Positions 1 to 8,927 of a DNA stretch of 64,000 nt are shown piece after piece. The notes under the pieces were generated by a model that saw nothing but the letters and a program-made list of their open reading frames with translations, ran no database searches and had not been told where the DNA came from. The position numbers were made by a program, and so were the translations under genes. This DNA comes from Actinomadura barringtoniae (GTDB lineage Bacteria; Actinomycetota; Actinomycetes; Streptosporangiales; Streptosporangiaceae), in assembly GCF_017573505.1 (NCBI RefSeq), contig NZ_JAGEOJ010000003.1, positions 558,001-622,000 of the forward strand. Direction: 5' to 3'. Within the stretch, counting starts at the first letter, position 1, and the number at the start of each line of letters is the position of its first letter.

Positions 1-411
1 GAGGGCGTCGGCGGCACCTGGTTCGCTGTCTCCCCGCGCGGCGGGAAGGTGCTCCCGCCGGCCGGTACGCAGACCACCCCGCCGAGCACCCCTCCGGGGA
101 GCACCCCACCGTCCACCGGCACGGGCACCGGCCCCGGCACCGGGGCAGCGCTCGGCAACGGCAGCGCGATCCTGGACTCCGGCAAGAACTTCTCCGAGCC
201 GAACGGCTCGGTCGGCGTGGCCGGTCCCGGCTGCCAGACGCTCGGCCGCCCGTTCCTCACCCTGTCCATGCAGATCGCCGGCGGCCCGATGAAGATCTGG
301 ACCGGCCCGAACTGCACCGGCACGTCGAAAATCATCTCCGCCGACGTTCCCGACCTGGCCGCCGTCGGTTTCAACCAGCCGATCGCCTCGATCCGCTTCG
401 GCGGCAACTGA
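1..411 (+). CDS. C-terminal part of a secreted/surface protein of unknown function (5' end outside window)
   Basis: The reading frame is open from base 1, so the true start lies upstream. The visible 136 residues begin with a short ordered piece (EGVGGTWFAVSPRGG), then a Pro/Thr/Gly-rich linker (about residues 17-45), then a compact C-terminal domain of about 80 residues with two cysteines (GPGCQTLG and GPNCTG) that could form a disulfide. The linker and cysteine pair suggest an exported protein, but this is inference because the N-terminus is missing. No family is recognised. It is followed directly by a strong hairpin terminator and converges on the first prolyl-tRNA synthetase gene. Confidence 0.6.
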   Translation, partial: EGVGGTWFAVSPRGGKVLPPAGTQTTPPSTPPGSTPPSTGTGTGPGTGAALGNGSAILDSGKNFSEPNGSVGVAGPGCQTLGRPFLTLSMQIAGGPMKIWTGPNCTGTSKIISADVPDLAAVGFNQPIASIRFGGN

Positions 412-424
412 CCCATGACCGAAG

Positions 425-464
425 CAAAAGGCCCGCCCAGCGATTCCGCTGGACGGGCCTTTTT
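425..464. terminator. Intrinsic terminator between convergent genes
   Basis: A near-perfect stem (AAAGGCCCGCCCAGCG against CGCTGGACGGGCCTTTT, with one G·U-type mismatch) around a short ATTC loop is followed by a T-run on the + strand, with A's on the other side. It lies 14 bases after the stop of the first gene and can act in both directions. Confidence 0.85.
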
Positions 465-494
465 ATACGACTTCAGGAGACCATTAATCACGGC

Positions 495-515
495 CGGTTA
501 TCAGTGAGATAACCG
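495..515. terminator. Second hairpin at the 3' end of the prolyl-tRNA synthetase gene
   Basis: Perfect inverted repeat CGGTTATC/GATAACCG with a 5-base loop, 9 bases after the stop codon of the minus-strand prolyl-tRNA synthetase gene. There is no U-run, so it may be a mRNA 3'-end structure preceding the main terminator at 425-464. Confidence 0.45.
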
Positions 516-523
516 CAGCCTAT

Positions 524-2011
<1,488 letters not shown>

Positions 2012-2037
2012 TCAATAAACCAACGGTGCCGCGCTGT

Positions 2038-2050
2038 TATCGTCCGCAGA
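2038..2050 (+). promoter_or_regulatory. Leaderless-type -10 element of the bacterial-type proS gene
   Basis: TATCGT (2038-2043, fits TANNNT) lies exactly six bases before the ATG at 2050 and there is no ribosome binding site. This places the transcript start at or next to the start codon. The 77-base divergent spacer must hold both promoters. Confidence 0.5.
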
Positions 2051-3735
2051 TGCGCTGGTCCCAGACGTTCACGCCCACCTTGCGCGACGATCCTGCCGAG
2101 GCGGAGTTCCCTAGCCACCGCTTGCTCGTGCGCGCCGGGTACATCAGGCAGCTCACCGCCGGTCACTACTCTCTGCTGCCACTGGCGGTCCGGGTGCGGG
2201 CGAAGGTGATCCAGATCATCCGCGACGAGATGACCCGGATCGGCGCCCAGGAGATGCTCCTGCCGACCATGCATCCGGCCGAGATCTGGCGGCGGAGCGG
2301 CCGCTGGGACCTGGTGGGCCCGGAGATGTTCCGGCTGAAGGACCGGCGCGGCGCCGACATCGCCCTCGGCATGACGCACGAGGAGATCTTCGCGACGCTG
2401 GCGACGGAGCTGAGCTCCTACAAGCAGGTCCCGCAGCTCTGGTACCAGTTCCAGACCAAGTTCCGGGACGAGCCGCGGCCCAAGGGCGGCCTGATGCGGG
2501 TCCGCGAGTTCACCATGAAGGACAGCTACAGCTTCGACATCACCGAGGAGGGCCTGGACGCCTCGTTCGACCGCCACAAGGAGGCCTACGAGCGGATCTT
2601 CGCCCGGCTCGGCATCCCGGCGATCCCGGTCGAGGCCTCCAGCGGCTTCATGGGCGGCCGTGACTCCACCGAGTTCATGTGCCCGGCCGAGGTCGGCGAG
2701 GACCTGGTCGTCCACTCCCCCTGCGGGTACGCGGCCAACATCGAGAAGGCCACCTCGCGCCTCCCCGAGTCCGGAGACGGCCCCGGAATGGCCGCGCCCG
2801 TCCCGTTCGACACACCGGGCGTCCGCACGATCGAGGACCTGGCCACCGGGTACGACGCGCCCGGCGACCGCCAGATCAAGACGCTGGTCCACATGATCGA
2901 CGACCGGCTCACCCTCGTTCTCCTGCGCGGCGACCACCCGCTGAACGAGCAGAAGCTGATCGACGCCACCGGCGCGGTCGACCTCCGTCCGGCCCACCCG
3001 GACGAGATCCGCGAGGCGCTCGGCGCGCTGCCGGGCAGCCTCGGCGCGGTCGGCGTCACGGGCCTGCCGATCCTCGCCGACGAGGCGCTGCGCGGCCGCC
3101 GTGACATGTTCACCGGCGCCAACACCGACGACGTGCACCTGCGCGGCGTGGACGTCGAACGCGACATCGCGGTCGGCACCTGGGCGGACCTGCGCGAGGT
3201 CGCCGCCGGGGAGCCCTGCGTACGCTGCGGCGAGCCGCTGCTGGTGCAGAAGGCGGTCGAGGTCGGCCACATCTTCAAGCTCGGCGACCGCTACTCGCGC
3301 GCGATGGGCGCCGAGGTGCTCGACCCGGACGGCAAGCGGATCCCGCTGATCATGGGCAGCTACGGCATCGGGGTGGAACGGGCGATGGCCGCCATCGTCG
3401 AGGTCCACCACGACGACAAGGGCATCGTCTGGCCGGTGTCGGTCGCGCCGTTCCAGGTCACGGTGGTGATCGCGCAGCCGGAGGTGGCCGAGGCTGCGGA
3501 GGAGATCTACGCCGCGCTGCTGGCCGCAGGGTTCGACGCGGCGATCGACGACCGGGCCGAACGGGCCGGGGTGAAGTTCCGCGACGCCGAACTGACCGGC
3601 ATCCCGTACCGCGTCACGGTCGGCAAGCGAGGCCTGGCCGAGGGCACCGTCGAGATCACCGACCGGGCGACCGGCGAGACCGTCAAGGTCGCTCCGGCCG
3701 AGGTCGTGGCCCATATAAAGGCGATCTTGTCCTAG
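2050..3735 (+). CDS. proS: Prolyl-tRNA synthetase, bacterial type with editing domain
   Basis: Second tRNA-Pro charging enzyme, 561 residues from the ATG at 2050; an in-frame upstream start at 2026 would add eight residues not typical of the family, which begins near MRWSQTF. Class II motif 2 (FRDEPRPKGGLMRVREFTMKDSYSF region, about 130-155) and motif 3 (GSYGIGVERAMAAIVE, about 435-450) flank an inserted domain of about 180 residues (about 220-400). That insertion is the INS editing domain which in this family hydrolyses Ala-tRNA-Pro. The C-terminal anticodon-binding domain is complete. It lies head to head with a ProRS of the other evolutionary class. Its TAG stop codon forms part of the -10 box of the next gene. 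Confidence 0.96.
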   Translation: MRWSQTFTPTLRDDPAEAEFPSHRLLVRAGYIRQLTAGHYSLLPLAVRVRAKVIQIIRDEMTRIGAQEMLLPTMHPAEIWRRSGRWDLVGPEMFRLKDRRGADIALGMTHEEIFATLATELSSYKQVPQLWYQFQTKFRDEPRPKGGLMRVREFTMKDSYSFDITEEGLDASFDRHKEAYERIFARLGIPAIPVEASSGFMGGRDSTEFMCPAEVGEDLVVHSPCGYAANIEKATSRLPESGDGPGMAAPVPFDTPGVRTIEDLATGYDAPGDRQIKTLVHMIDDRLTLVLLRGDHPLNEQKLIDATGAVDLRPAHPDEIREALGALPGSLGAVGVTGLPILADEALRGRRDMFTGANTDDVHLRGVDVERDIAVGTWADLREVAAGEPCVRCGEPLLVQKAVEVGHIFKLGDRYSRAMGAEVLDPDGKRIPLIMGSYGIGVERAMAAIVEVHHDDKGIVWPVSVAPFQVTVVIAQPEVAEAAEEIYAALLAAGFDAAIDDRAERAGVKFRDAELTGIPYRVTVGKRGLAEGTVEITDRATGETVKVAPAEVVAHIKAILS

Positions 3736-3744
3736 TGTGCACGG

Positions 3745-4683
3745 GTGCGGGTGGTGGTGACGGGCGCGGCCGGGTTCATCGGGAGCCATGTGGCCGAGGC
3801 GATGGCGGGGGCCGGACACGAGGTCCTGGCCGTCGACGTGCCCACCCGCTCTCGCGCCGGAACGCCGGGGATCACGCCCGGGATCACGCCGGGGATCACG
3901 CCGGTCGAGGCGGATCTGGCGACCGACGACCTCACCAAGCTGGGCGAGGCGGACCTGGTGATCCACCTGGCCGGGCGGCCGGGCATCCGCAGCTCGTGGG
4001 GCCCGGGACGCGCCCTCGCCGAACGCGACAACGTGATCGCCACGCGCCGCCTCCTGGAGGCGTGCGCTGAGCGCAGGCCCAAGGTGGTCGTCGCCTCCAG
4101 CTCCTCGGTCTACGGCTCGGCCGGGTCCCGCCCGCACCGCGAGGACGACCCGCTCGCCCCGGCCAGCCCGTACGCGCTCAGCAAGGCCGAGGTCGAGCGG
4201 CTGACCGTACGGGCGGCGTGCGACGGCCTGCCAGCGATCCTGCTGCGCTACTTCTCGGTGTACGGGCCGCGCCAGCGCCCCGACATGGCCTTCCACCGCT
4301 TCATCGAGGCGTCGCTGGACGGGCGCCCGCTGCCGGTCTTCGGCGACGGCGACGGGCGCAGGTCCCGCTCGTTCACCCACGTCCGTGACGCCGTCGCCGC
4401 CACCGTGACCGCCGCCGTGACCGACCTCGCGCCGGGCACCGTGATCAACATCGGCCATCCCGAGCCCGCCCGGCTCCGCACCGCGATCGAGCTGATCAGC
4501 GGGGCGCTGGGCGTGCCCGCCCGCATCCACGCCGAGGATCCCGTCGCCGGTGACGCCGAACGCACCTGGGCCGATACTGAACGCGCGGAGCGCCTGCTCG
4601 GCTGGACCGCCACGACCGGCCTGGCCGAAGGCCTCGCCGACCAGATCGCCTGGCACCAGGAGCTACGGGTGGGGGCCGCATGA
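3745..4683 (+). CDS. NAD-dependent nucleotide-sugar epimerase/dehydratase (extended SDR)
   Basis: 312-residue extended short-chain dehydrogenase of the UDP-glucose 4-epimerase/GDP-mannose dehydratase group. It has the N-terminal Rossmann motif TGAAGFIGSH (6-15), the HLAGRPG segment, SSSSVYG and the catalytic Tyr-x3-Lys in YALSK. It probably converts a nucleotide sugar for the glycosyltransferases that follow. The GTG start at 3745 has no ribosome binding site, but TAGTGT lies six bases upstream (3733-3738), overlapping the proS stop codon. A triple GITP tandem repeat (about 3868-3903, nine-base period) is inserted after the second beta strand. The stop overlaps the next ATG by four bases. The exact sugar cannot be read from sequence. 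Confidence 0.85.
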   Translation: MRVVVTGAAGFIGSHVAEAMAGAGHEVLAVDVPTRSRAGTPGITPGITPGITPVEADLATDDLTKLGEADLVIHLAGRPGIRSSWGPGRALAERDNVIATRRLLEACAERRPKVVVASSSSVYGSAGSRPHREDDPLAPASPYALSKAEVERLTVRAACDGLPAILLRYFSVYGPRQRPDMAFHRFIEASLDGRPLPVFGDGDGRRSRSFTHVRDAVAATVTAAVTDLAPGTVINIGHPEPARLRTAIELISGALGVPARIHAEDPVAGDAERTWADTERAERLLGWTATTGLAEGLADQIAWHQELRVGAA

Positions 4684-5855
4684 GTCACCGGGCCGCCTAC
4701 TTCGCGTTCGACCGCTTTCCCTCCACCAAGGGCTCGGGCGTCCACATCGGTGAGATGGCCGACGAGCTGTTCACGCGCTTCGGCGGCGGGCTGCTGGGCG
4801 TGCTGGGCGGCGGCGGGCTGCCGCGTTACCAGCGCGAGGGCGACCGGGAGATCGCCCGGTTCGAGGCCGAGATCCCCAACCTGATCGACCGCGCCGAGGC
4901 GTTCTCCGGCTGGGTGGCCGACCATCTGAGCCCCCACCTGGACACCCTGGAGATCTGCCACGTGCGCGATCCGTGGGGCGCGCTGCCCGCCGTGACCGCG
5001 CCGGGCCGCCGCCACCGCGTGGTCTTCGAGGTGAACGGGCTCCCGTCGATCGAGATGACCCACACCTGGCCGCTGGCGACGCCGCGCGCGCTCGGCAAGA
5101 TCCGCGAGCTGGAGCGGTTCTGCCTGGAACGCAGCGACGCGGTGGTGGTCCCGTCGGCCGTGATCGCGAACGCGGTGCGCGGCCTCGGCGTCCCCGACGC
5201 CAAGATCCACCTCGTGCCGAACGGCGCGGACGTCGTCAGCCGACCTCCAAGACCGGACACCGCACCCGACCGCTACATCATCTACGTGGGCGCGCTGCAA
5301 CCGTGGCAGGGCCTGGACGTGCTGCTGCGCGCGTTCACCCGGCTCGCCGACCTGCCCGACCTGCGGCTGGTGATCTGTTCCTCGGTGCCCGAACGGCGCG
5401 CCAAGCCGCTGCGCCGCCTGGCCGAACGGCTCGGCGTCGACGACCGGATCGACTGGATGTTCACGCTGCCGCACCACGAGGTCGCCGCCTGGCTGGCGCA
5501 CGCCGAGGTGTCGGTGGCCCCACTCACCGGCTGCGCCCGCAACCTCGACCAGGGCTGCGCGCCGCTCAAGGTGCTGGAGTCGATGGCGGCGGGCACCCCG
5601 GTGGTGGCGTCCGACCTGCCCGCCGTACGGGAGCTGATGACCGGCGGCGAGCACGGCCGGCTCGTTCCCGCCGACCGGCCCGCGCAGCTGGCCCGCGCCG
5701 TACGGATCCTGCTGGAGTACCCCGAGCAGGCCGCGGTGATGGGCGAACGGGCCCGGAGGCGGATCTCCGGCGGCCTGACCTGGCCGCACTCGCGCGCCCT
5801 GCTGGCCGCGGTCTACGCTGCGACAGCGCCTGGTCACGACGGATTGGCGGTGTAG
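4680..5855 (+). CDS. Glycosyltransferase family 4 protein
   Basis: 391-residue GT-B fold retaining glycosyltransferase (GT4/GT1-like). The C-terminal half has the sequence expected for the nucleotide-sugar site: HLVPNGADVV, YVGALQPWQGLDVLLRAF (about 201-218) and PLKVLESMAAGTPVVASD (about 295-312) with the conserved Glu. No signal peptide or membrane segment, so it acts at the cytoplasmic face. The ATG overlaps the epimerase stop codon (ATGA), indicating translational coupling. Donor and acceptor are unknown; the context indicates a cell-surface polysaccharide or glycolipid. Confidence 0.85.
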   Translation: MSHRAAYFAFDRFPSTKGSGVHIGEMADELFTRFGGGLLGVLGGGGLPRYQREGDREIARFEAEIPNLIDRAEAFSGWVADHLSPHLDTLEICHVRDPWGALPAVTAPGRRHRVVFEVNGLPSIEMTHTWPLATPRALGKIRELERFCLERSDAVVVPSAVIANAVRGLGVPDAKIHLVPNGADVVSRPPRPDTAPDRYIIYVGALQPWQGLDVLLRAFTRLADLPDLRLVICSSVPERRAKPLRRLAERLGVDDRIDWMFTLPHHEVAAWLAHAEVSVAPLTGCARNLDQGCAPLKVLESMAAGTPVVASDLPAVRELMTGGEHGRLVPADRPAQLARAVRILLEYPEQAAVMGERARRRISGGLTWPHSRALLAAVYAATAPGHDGLAV

Positions 5856-5859
5856 GGCG

Positions 5860-6609
5860 GTGTTCTGGCGAAAGCAACGCGCGGCCATCGACGGGTTCCA
5901 CTCGCTGCACCAGGCCCTGATCTGGCAGCAGGGGTTCTCCGCGTCGATGCTGCCGGACGAGTGGGGGCGGCTGGTCCACAGCCTGGCCGGGCACGGCGCC
6001 GCCGTCCGGCGCCGCAAGTGGGCGCCGCCGCAGCGCGCGACGACCGTGGTCGTGCCGCTGGTCCAGGTGCTGGCGGCCGACACCCGCGGCGACGGCACGC
6101 TGTCGGTCGCCGCCGACCTGCGCGGCCCGAACGCGCAGGGCAAGCTGTCGGCGCAGCAGACCTTCCCCGGTCAGCGGCGCGGCGTGCGCAAGATCGTCGA
6201 GTGGTGGTCGTACGACCCGTGGCTGTCCATGCGGGCCGAGCTGCGCGACGGCAGCGAGCTGGAGCTGGCCGTCGCCGACCGGACCCGCTTCCGCAAGATC
6301 CACAAGCGCAGCCAGAGCGGCAAGTACAAGACCAAGATGAAGACCAAGACCGTGCACCGGATCACCGTGACCCGGCGCCTCCCGGCCGGGACCGCCCTCC
6401 AGCGGCCCGCCTCCCCGCCGCCCGGCTGGATCTCGGTACGGGTGCGCGACGGCAAGCGGCCGGTGATCCGCGCCAGCGCCAAGGTCGAGGCGGGCAGGCA
6501 GCACGAGCGGATGCTGCCCGAGCAGATCCTGCACATGGCGACGGAGCTGTTCCGATGGAGCCCCGCCGATTCCGCGGGCGCCGCCGGAGCCGCGAGGAGG
6601 ACGAGTTGA
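5860..6609 (+). CDS. Conserved hypothetical protein in the polysaccharide operon
   Basis: 249 residues from the GTG at 5860, four bases after the glycosyltransferase stop. No family recognised and no membrane segment. The middle has a Trp/Tyr-containing segment (EWWSYDPWLSMRAELRDG, about 109-126), followed by a strongly basic stretch rich in Lys (about 145-168: KIHKRSQSGKYKTKMKTKT) and a second beta-rich half. The basic patch could bind a polyanion such as an undecaprenyl-linked or phosphorylated polymer, but that is speculation. Its position between two glycosyltransferases argues for a role in the same pathway. Confidence 0.7.
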   Translation: MFWRKQRAAIDGFHSLHQALIWQQGFSASMLPDEWGRLVHSLAGHGAAVRRRKWAPPQRATTVVVPLVQVLAADTRGDGTLSVAADLRGPNAQGKLSAQQTFPGQRRGVRKIVEWWSYDPWLSMRAELRDGSELELAVADRTRFRKIHKRSQSGKYKTKMKTKTVHRITVTRRLPAGTALQRPASPPPGWISVRVRDGKRPVIRASAKVEAGRQHERMLPEQILHMATELFRWSPADSAGAAGAARRTS

Positions 6610-6965
6610 CCCCTTGCAGCGTGACCACCGGCTTCTTCGTGCTCGGGCGATGCGGCAGCCCGGCCGTCGCCGCGTGCCCGCAGTGCGGCCAGCCGATCTG
6701 CCAGGCGCATGTGGACGCCGGCGGCCTGTGCCCCGAGTGCGCGGCCTCCGCGGGCTATGCGCCGCAGGACCCGCACGACCCGCGCTGGGTCGGCGGCTAC
6801 CGGCGCTGGTTCCATCACCGCACGTCGCAGACCTACAACGACCCGACCTGGTACTCGAGCTTCGACTCCTACGACCGCGGCTCGTTCAACCCGGGAGACG
6901 ACTGGAACTACGGCTCCGGCGACTTCGGCGGGGACGACGGCGGCGGCGGGTTCGTGGACAGCTGA
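6606..6965 (+). CDS. Small zinc-ribbon protein with Gly/Asp/Tyr-rich tail
   Basis: 119 residues from a TTG start at 6606, chosen because GAGGAGG (6594-6600) sits five bases upstream and TTGA overlaps the stop of the preceding gene. The N-terminal half has a cysteine/histidine pattern (CSV, GRCG, CPQCGQPICQAH, CPEC, about residues 4-40) typical of a B-box-like or zinc-ribbon metal site. The rest is rich in Trp, Tyr, Asp and Gly (YRRWFHHRTSQTYNDPTWYSS, then GGDDGGGG) and looks disordered. Function unknown. It is translationally coupled to its neighbours and encoded between glycosyltransferase genes. Confidence 0.75.
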   Translation: MTPCSVTTGFFVLGRCGSPAVAACPQCGQPICQAHVDAGGLCPECAASAGYAPQDPHDPRWVGGYRRWFHHRTSQTYNDPTWYSSFDSYDRGSFNPGDDWNYGSGDFGGDDGGGGFVDS

Positions 6966-6985
6966 TGACGCGAGTGGACGGCTGA
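6965..6985 (+). other. Six-codon bridging mini-ORF at a duplicated stop-start junction
   Basis: ATG at 6965 shares its A with the stop of the zinc-ribbon gene (TGATG). Six codons later the TGA at 6983-6985 shares its A with the ATG of the next glycosyltransferase. The arrangement comes from a 20-base-period tandem duplication (6954-6972 and 6974-6992, 18 of 19 bases identical). It could pass terminating ribosomes to the next gene, or simply be a relic of the duplication. Confidence 0.45.
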
Positions 6986-8118
6986 TGACGCGCGTTCTGT
7001 GGCTCACCGAGCACTACCCGCCGAGCCAGGGCGGCATGGCCCAGTCGTGCGACCGGATCGTGCGCGGCCTGCGGGCGGCGGGCGCCGAGGTCGACGTCGC
7101 GCACCTCACCCGGCGGGAACGGCCGTGGCGGGTCGAGCGCGAGCACGGCGGCCGGCTGCTGACCGCGCCGCTGGAGGACGACCCGGAGAACGCGCTGCGC
7201 CGCCTCCTCACCGTGCTCACCGCCGAACGCGCCGCCTACACGCACGTCGTCGCGTTCGGCGGCACGTACTCCATGCTCGGCGCGCCCGTCCTGTCCGCAC
7301 TGCTGCACGCACCGCTGATCACGCTGCTGCGCGGGAACGACATCGACATCGGCGTGTTCTCGATGCGGCGCCGCGGCGTTCTGCGCGAGGCGCTCGCCGC
7401 GTCGGCGCGCGTCTGCCTGGTCGCCCGCTCGCACGAGCCACTGGTCAAGGCGCTGGTTCCCGACGCGGCCGTGACGTGGGTGCCGAACAGCGTCGACATG
7501 GCCGACTGGCAGATCCTGCCGTCCGAACGCGAGCGCGCCCGCGCCTGGCGGGCCGAGCACGTCGCGCCGGGCAAGCGCACGATCGGCGTCATCGGCCAGC
7601 TGAAGAACAAGAAGGGCATCGGCTTCTTCCTCGACGCGCTGCAGGCGTCCGGTCATGCCGAGGCGTTCCACCTGCTGCTGGTCGGCGAGGTCGAGGAGAG
7701 CGTGCGGGCGTGGCTGGCCGAACGGGCCGACGGCCTCGCGCACTCCTTCCTGCCGTTCCTCGAACGCTACGAACTGCCCTCGGTCTACGCGTCCTGCGAC
7801 CTCGCGGCGCTCCCGTCGTTCTATGACGGGATGCCGAACGTGGCGCTGGAGGCGGCGGCGCTGGGCGTGCCGCTGCTGGCCTCGGACGCGGGCGGCCTGG
7901 CGGACGTGGCCGACGACGAGATCGGGTTCACGTTCCCGGCCGGTGACCCGCACGCCTGCCGGGACGCGATCGGCAAGGCCGCGCGGGCGAGCGAGGAGGA
8001 ACTGGCCGCGCTCGGCTCCGCCGGTGAGCAGCGCATCCGCAAGGACTTCACGCCCGCGAACGAGACCGCCGGTTACCTCGCGGTCTTCGACGAGGTCGCC
8101 GGGGTCTCGCGGCGGTGA
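6985..8118 (+). CDS. Glycosyltransferase family 4 protein
   Basis: 377 residues from the ATG at 6985; the frame is open further upstream, but MTRVLWLTEHYPPSQGGMAQ is the normal GT4 N-terminus. GT-B motifs include LLRGNDIDIG (acceptor half), WVPNSVDM, GVIGQLKNKKGIGFFLDAL and PNVALEAAALGVPLLASDAGG with the conserved Glu of the donor site. Cytoplasmic. The next gene starts inside its stop codon (GTGA). Together with the upstream GT4 and the downstream enzyme it probably adds successive sugars to one glycan; substrates cannot be deduced. Confidence 0.85.
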   Translation: MTRVLWLTEHYPPSQGGMAQSCDRIVRGLRAAGAEVDVAHLTRRERPWRVEREHGGRLLTAPLEDDPENALRRLLTVLTAERAAYTHVVAFGGTYSMLGAPVLSALLHAPLITLLRGNDIDIGVFSMRRRGVLREALAASARVCLVARSHEPLVKALVPDAAVTWVPNSVDMADWQILPSERERARAWRAEHVAPGKRTIGVIGQLKNKKGIGFFLDALQASGHAEAFHLLLVGEVEESVRAWLAERADGLAHSFLPFLERYELPSVYASCDLAALPSFYDGMPNVALEAAALGVPLLASDAGGLADVADDEIGFTFPAGDPHACRDAIGKAARASEEELAALGSAGEQRIRKDFTPANETAGYLAVFDEVAGVSRR

Positions 8119-8927
8119 TCGCCTGCTACGCGCGCGGCGACGGGCTCGGCCACCTCACCCGCATCCGCGCCGCGCTGCACACGCTCGGCAGGGACGCTGA
8201 ACCCGTCACGATCCTGACCGGCTCGGAGTTCGCGGCCGATCCCCGGGTCGTGGGCGACTGGACGGTCCAGCCGGTCGAAACGCCGGCCACCCTGACGGCG
8301 CCCGACGAGCTGATCGTCGACGCGTTCCCGGCGGGCCTGAAGGGCGAGCTGACCGCAGCGATGATCCCCTCCGGCACCCGCGTCACCCACCTCGCGCGCC
8401 GCCTGCGCTGGAACGCCTACCGGCCACTGGTCCCCGCCGACCCGCCCCACTTCGACCGAACGTTCGTCCTGGAGCCTCTGGAAGCCGACCACCTCGCCTA
8501 CCTCCAGAAGGTGTCCGGCGAGATCACACCCTTGACGCTCGTCGATCCTCCGGCCAAAGGCGCGGAGATCTCTGGCTGGCTGATCGTTCACTCGGGTCCC
8601 GACGAGGAGATCCTGGAGCTGGTCGCCTACGCCCGGGAGACCGCGGCGCTGGAAGGGTTGAGCCCGGCGTTCACGCTCATCGCGCCGCACCGCCCGGACG
8701 ACCTGCCCGCCGACGTCGCGCACCTGGACGTCTACCCGGCCTGGCCGCTCGCCGAGCACGCCGGCCGGATCGTCACCGCGGCGGGCTTCAACGCCGTACG
8801 GCAGTTCGCGGCGTGGCGGGACCGGCACCGGATCGTGCCGTTCCCGCGCACGCTGGACGACCAGTTCGCCCGCGCCGCAGCCCTCAGAAGTACTTGGAGT
8901 ACAGGTCGCCGGCCGGCCAGGTCGTGA
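8115..8927 (+). CDS. Putative glycosyltransferase (MurG/GT28-like)
   Basis: 270 residues from the GTG at 8115, which overlaps the previous stop by four bases. The N-terminal YARGDGLGHLTRIRAAL is a glycine-rich GT-B start seen in GT28-like enzymes. The C-terminal AAGFNAVRQFAAWRDRHRIVPFPRTLDDQFAR matches the donor-site region of this fold. At 270 residues it is shorter than usual for GT-B enzymes, and the last 14 residues after DDQFAR look unlike family sequence. That tail (8884-8927) overlaps the 3' end of the convergent serine hydrolase gene, so the C-terminus may have been trimmed. Last gene of the polysaccharide operon. Confidence 0.7.
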   Translation: MIACYARGDGLGHLTRIRAALHTLGRDAEPVTILTGSEFAADPRVVGDWTVQPVETPATLTAPDELIVDAFPAGLKGELTAAMIPSGTRVTHLARRLRWNAYRPLVPADPPHFDRTFVLEPLEADHLAYLQKVSGEITPLTLVDPPAKGAEISGWLIVHSGPDEEILELVAYARETAALEGLSPAFTLIAPHRPDDLPADVAHLDVYPAWPLAEHAGRIVTAAGFNAVRQFAAWRDRHRIVPFPRTLDDQFARAAALRSTWSTGRRPARS

